Source of the DNA: Alphaproteobacteria bacterium
GTDB lineage: Bacteria; Pseudomonadota; Alphaproteobacteria; Rhizobiales; Xanthobacteraceae
Length of the DNA stretch: 7,334 bases
Direction: 5' to 3'
NCBI GenBank assembly: GCA_005884855.1
Contig: VAZS01000418.1
Coordinates: forward strand, 1-7,334
Notes under the pieces: generated by a model
Seen by the model: only the letters and a program-made list of their open reading frames with translations
What the model was told of the DNA's origin: nothing
Databases searched by the model: none
Position numbers and translations under genes: made by a program
Shown here: positions 5,416-7,334 of the stretch, piece after piece
Layout: every line of letters begins with the position of its first letter
How positions within the stretch are numbered: the first letter of the stretch is position 1

Positions 5416-5448
5416 CCCGCAGAGCGCGAATGCTCTGCGGGATTTTTT
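5416..5448 (+). terminator. Intrinsic terminator 2
   Basis: A perfect 10-bp stem (CCCGCAGAGC/GCTCTGCGGG) around GCGAAT is followed by ATTTTTT. It is the strongest terminator in the window. No plus-strand protein gene precedes it within 500 bp, so it may end a small RNA or read-through from upstream. Confidence 0.85.
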
Positions 5449-5580
5449 AACGTCGTTTTTTGGGAACTCTTTAGGCGCCCGGTTAGGCAAGACAATTCGA
5501 TCTACTTGCGTTGTGTCGGGGACCGGACATCCTTCACTTGCTGGGGTTACCGCTCATCACAGGCTGCTGTGAGGTCGCTC

Positions 5581-5760
5581 ATGCAAATGTATCCGAAACA
5601 GGCCGCCGATTGGGCGGTCTTCGCCAACACACAGAATATCGCTCGCATTCGTAAGCTCATCGCCATCGCCGAAAATGATCCCGCTCGCAATGAAGCGCGG
5701 TACCAAACGCTGCTGCGGCTATTGGCGGAAGAGGAAGCCAAGGAGGATGTGAAGGCGTGA
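5581..5760 (+). CDS. Hypothetical protein, 59 aa
   Basis: A 59-aa soluble, mostly helical protein of unknown function. It reads MQMYPKQAADWAVFANTQNI, then a charged helix ending LLRLLAEEEAKEDVKA. The N-I-x-x-x-R-K-L followed by L-L-R-L-L-A-E-E-E pattern recalls short alphaproteobacterial hypothetical proteins of 50-70 aa that are common in Bradyrhizobium. I place the start at 5581 because GAGG lies 7 nt upstream; an ATG two codons on (5587) is possible. The frame is open back to 5410, but that stretch runs through terminator 2 and is not protein-like. It is flanked by terminators on both sides (5416-5448 and 5854-5893), so it is probably a single-gene transcription unit. Confidence 0.72.
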   Translation: MQMYPKQAADWAVFANTQNIARIRKLIAIAENDPARNEARYQTLLRLLAEEEAKEDVKA

Positions 5761-5853
5761 GATAAAGGTGTCCACGGTAGTAGACAGCGCGACACCAGCA
5801 CAGCTAGTTTCCGTGTGCGTCAATGCTCCTACCATGGCGCACAACCTCAAAGT

Positions 5854-5893
5854 CCTGTCCAGTTGCTCCCGCTGTCTGGACAGGCCTTTTTTT
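5854..5893 (+). terminator. Intrinsic terminator 3
   Basis: CCTGTCCAG and CTGGACAGG form a perfect 9-bp stem around a 13-nt loop, followed by CC and seven T. It lies 94 bp after the stop of the 59-aa plus-strand gene and most likely ends its transcript. The stem may also close the transcript of the convergent 90-aa gene, although there is no T tract on that strand. Confidence 0.8.
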
Positions 5894-5938
5894 GTGCCGC
5901 GTATGGTCGTTAAGGCGAACTATTAAGAAGGAGCCCAA

Positions 5939-6211
5939 TCAGAAACGCCTCGCCACTCCTCGCGAATCCCGGTAGTTCGCCAGCGCATTGGATAGCTCCA
6001 ACGTCGCCGGTCCTATGCTGTCCGCTATGCCCGGGTCATCGATCAGCTTGGTTAGTTCATCACATAGCTCCAGCAGCGCGCGCTCAACGATGTACACTGG
6101 CGCAACATCATCCCATTTTCCCGAAATCGATTTGATCTTGCTGATGAAGGCGGCGACAGCCTGATCGACGGTGGCGTCGGCTTCCTGGAATTTTCGCTCG
6201 GTGTTGTCCAT
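5939..6211 (-). CDS. Hypothetical protein, 90 aa
   Basis: A 90-aa cytosolic protein of unknown function, starting MDNTERKFQEADATVDQAVA. The ATG at 6211 has AGAGGA 6 nt upstream; a TTG two codons earlier (6217) overlaps the spacer region and is less likely. The chain is acidic and predicted helical in three segments: about residues 10-32, 42-61 and 66-82. The ending, ANYRDSRGVARRF, is basic. No signal peptide, membrane segment or catalytic motif is visible. It converges on the 59-aa plus-strand gene, with terminator 3 in between. I do not recognise the family. Confidence 0.7.
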   Translation of the reverse strand: MDNTERKFQEADATVDQAVAAFISKIKSISGKWDDVAPVYIVERALLELCDELTKLIDDPGIADSIGPATLELSNALANYRDSRGVARRF

Positions 6212-6217
6212 GACCAA

Positions 6218-6696
6218 TCCTCTCAGCTTCGTCGGCCCGAGTGCGGATCATCTAAGGGAGGCAGCAGCCACACCGTCGGGACGTTTAACCAACCGGCACG
6301 GTTTTTGCTCTCTGTGTTTGCCGTTCCTGCCATTCGACTTCCAGTTCTGCAACGGCCCTAGGCGCCGAGCTCCGGCCATCGCGTCCGAAATCACCACGTC
6401 CGCTCAGATAGTTTGGATGCCAGCGCGCTGGCGGTTGTATGCCGATCCGCTCAGATAAATTGAAGCAGGCGGCGGCCGACACCACCGTCGTGGCTGCCGA
6501 GTGTCCCAGCTCACCCTACCTGAGCGGGAATTGCCTGGTAAGCTGCCTTCGGGGAGCATCCTACGGCGCCTGCCCGACGGCTCCGGGGCAAAGATGGCCG
6601 ATCGAGCACGAATTGATAGACCCGCGCAGTCTGTCCACGCCAGCGCGCCTTCAACGCGCTTAAGCTAAGGCAGTCGTCTTGCACGACCCGCGTGAT
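6218..6696. other. Non-coding or unrecognised region
   Basis: About 480 bp with no convincing gene. Short open frames exist on both strands (plus 6439-6663, minus 6285-6485), but neither has a good ribosome binding site or familiar sequence. It contains a perfect 14-bp palindrome at 6419-6432 and, near the end, a small hairpin (AGCGCG/CGCGCT, 6642-6660) 36 bp downstream of the exported-peptide gene's stop. The promoter of the 90-aa gene should lie at its left edge. Confidence 0.4.
6419..6432. repeat. Perfect 14-bp GC-rich palindrome
   Basis: GCCAGCGCGCTGGC equals its own reverse complement. No gene start is near enough to assign it as an operator. GCCAGCGCGC occurs again, without symmetry, at about 6640. 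Confidence 0.35.
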
Positions 6697-6822
6697 CTAG
6701 CAGTCGGAACTGTTGCAGGCCACCATCACCACGGCCTGCGGGAGAACGGAGTGACTGGGGATGGCGACTGTTTGGGCAACGGTTGCGAATAGCAGCGCCG
6801 CGAGAAGGATGAACCTCTTCAT
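6697..6822 (-). CDS. Small exported peptide, 41 aa
   Basis: A 41-aa peptide starting MKRFILLAALLFATVAQTVA, a classic Sec signal peptide. It has two basic residues, a hydrophobic core at 4-14, and a likely cleavage site after TVA at residue 20. The mature part would be only about 21 residues, IPSHSVLPQ... ending VACNSSDC, with two cysteines five positions apart that could form a disulfide in the periplasm. The ATG at 6822 has GGAG 7 nt upstream. An upstream in-frame ATG (6834) overlaps that site, and a longer frame to 6879 lacks one. No neighbour is close, so no operon is indicated. Family not recognised; a lipoprotein is unlikely because no lipobox cysteine follows the core. Confidence 0.55.
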   Translation of the reverse strand: MKRFILLAALLFATVAQTVAIPSHSVLPQAVVMVACNSSDC

Positions 6823-7334
6823 TGTCGGCTCCATCGAAAAGTCCTGCCAGTGTGTATGCAGGGCTCTGAGCTGGTTCACAGATCACGCTGACTTGATGCA
6901 GCACAGGCTGGCGGGGCATTGTCGGCCTGTCCTCGATAGCCGACTTTCCCGACGCGATCAGGTGACCGGCGGATCATAGCACGGCGGAGGCTGTGGACTG
7001 CGGGCCGCGACTTGCGTTGCACTCTAGCCGAATCATCTACCGTGGCCGGACACTAGCTAAATTGCGCCGGAGACACCCGTATCCCCATTGACCTCAGCTG
7101 AGTGCCTAGCAATCGCCGAACGTACAATGGCTGAGCCATGGCGAGCGTAGGCATGGGAAAGAGCTCAAATTGACGGCTCAAGCGTGGATGGTTCTCGCTG
7201 ATAAAGTTAAACAGGCCGAGGCGCTTCGGGGGCGGCGACACGGTGCGTTTAAGATAAACCGACTGCAATGGAGGAAATTGGTAAGGCGCTGATCGATGGC
7301 TGGAGCGCCGAAGCACCGCTGGGCGAACCACGGT
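6823..7334. other. Unassigned right end of the window
   Basis: About 510 bp with no gene I can support. It should contain the promoter of the exported-peptide gene. A minus-strand frame (7053 to the window edge) stays open and could be the 3' part of a gene starting outside. However, its composition is Pro/Arg/Ser-rich, it has no known motif, and plus-strand frames over the same bases are also open for 20-60 codons. I see no terminator or repeat of note. Confidence 0.35.

Larger units (their letters stand above)
4959..5580. other. Decayed region with repeats and two terminators
   Basis: About 620 bp without an intact gene. In order it holds an unrecognised plus-strand reading frame (ATG 4964 to TGA 5236, no ribosome binding site), a degenerate tandem repeat, terminator 1, a resolvase scrap on the minus strand, and terminator 2. 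The leader of the 59-aa plus-strand gene follows. Confidence 0.5.

Noticed and set aside
5834..5926. 30-codon plus-strand frame with a CSRC motif
   Set aside because: It runs straight through the stem and T tract of terminator 3 and lacks a ribosome binding site.
6285..6663. Short frames on both strands (minus 6285-6485, plus 6439-6663)
   Set aside because: No ribosome binding sites, no familiar motifs, and composition typical of non-coding GC-rich DNA.
7053..7331. Minus-strand frame of 92 codons reaching the window edge
   Set aside because: Could be part of a gene starting outside, but no motif is seen and opposite-strand frames are equally open; described only as unassigned.
1..7334. tRNA, rRNA, CRISPR array, complete insertion sequence, toxin-antitoxin pair or defence system
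   Set aside because: Scanned by eye on both strands; no cloverleaf-type T-arm with matching stems, no regular spacer repeats, no transposase and no paired small genes with such motifs were found.

Overview
The window looks like chromosomal DNA from an alphaproteobacterium, most likely Bradyrhizobium or a close relative (Nitrobacteraceae). This rests on recalled family resemblance, not on a search. The HU-type protein, the phasin, the VOC protein and several very short hypothetical proteins all have the look of that group, and most starts carry a clear GGAGG/AAGGA-type ribosome binding site. No rRNA, tRNA, CRISPR array or complete insertion sequence is visible.

Layout. 1-2165: three intact minus-strand genes, each with its own ribosome binding site and separated by 200-270 bp. 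They encode an HU-family DNA-binding protein, a VOC (glyoxalase/dioxygenase-fold) protein, and a membrane-anchored or exported alpha/beta hydrolase. 2166-3733: gene-poor and decayed. It holds a serine recombinase gene broken by a frameshift (about 13 nt missing against the family pattern) and a broken copy of a tiny Bradyrhizobium-type protein gene starting MPDYRGYV. 3734-4529: a 59-aa hypothetical gene converges on a phasin gene, with a strong hairpin between them. 4530-5450: a second decayed stretch. It contains a short C-terminal scrap of an ATP-dependent (LigD-type) DNA ligase, a probable scrap of a short-chain dehydrogenase, a degenerate 14-16 bp tandem repeat, a scrap of a second serine recombinase, and two strong plus-strand intrinsic terminators. 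5451-6211: a 59-aa plus-strand hypothetical gene with its own terminator, then a 90-aa minus-strand hypothetical gene. 6212-7334: mostly non-coding, with one 41-aa predicted exported peptide on the minus strand.

The genes do not form an obvious pathway or operon. The best overall reading is housekeeping or accessory genes set among remnants of old mobile or horizontally acquired DNA, roughly 2.4-5.4 kb. I do not see a convincing new multi-gene system. The points most worth checking are the remnant cluster, the orphan terminators (possible small RNAs), the exported 41-aa peptide and several perfect palindromes near promoters.
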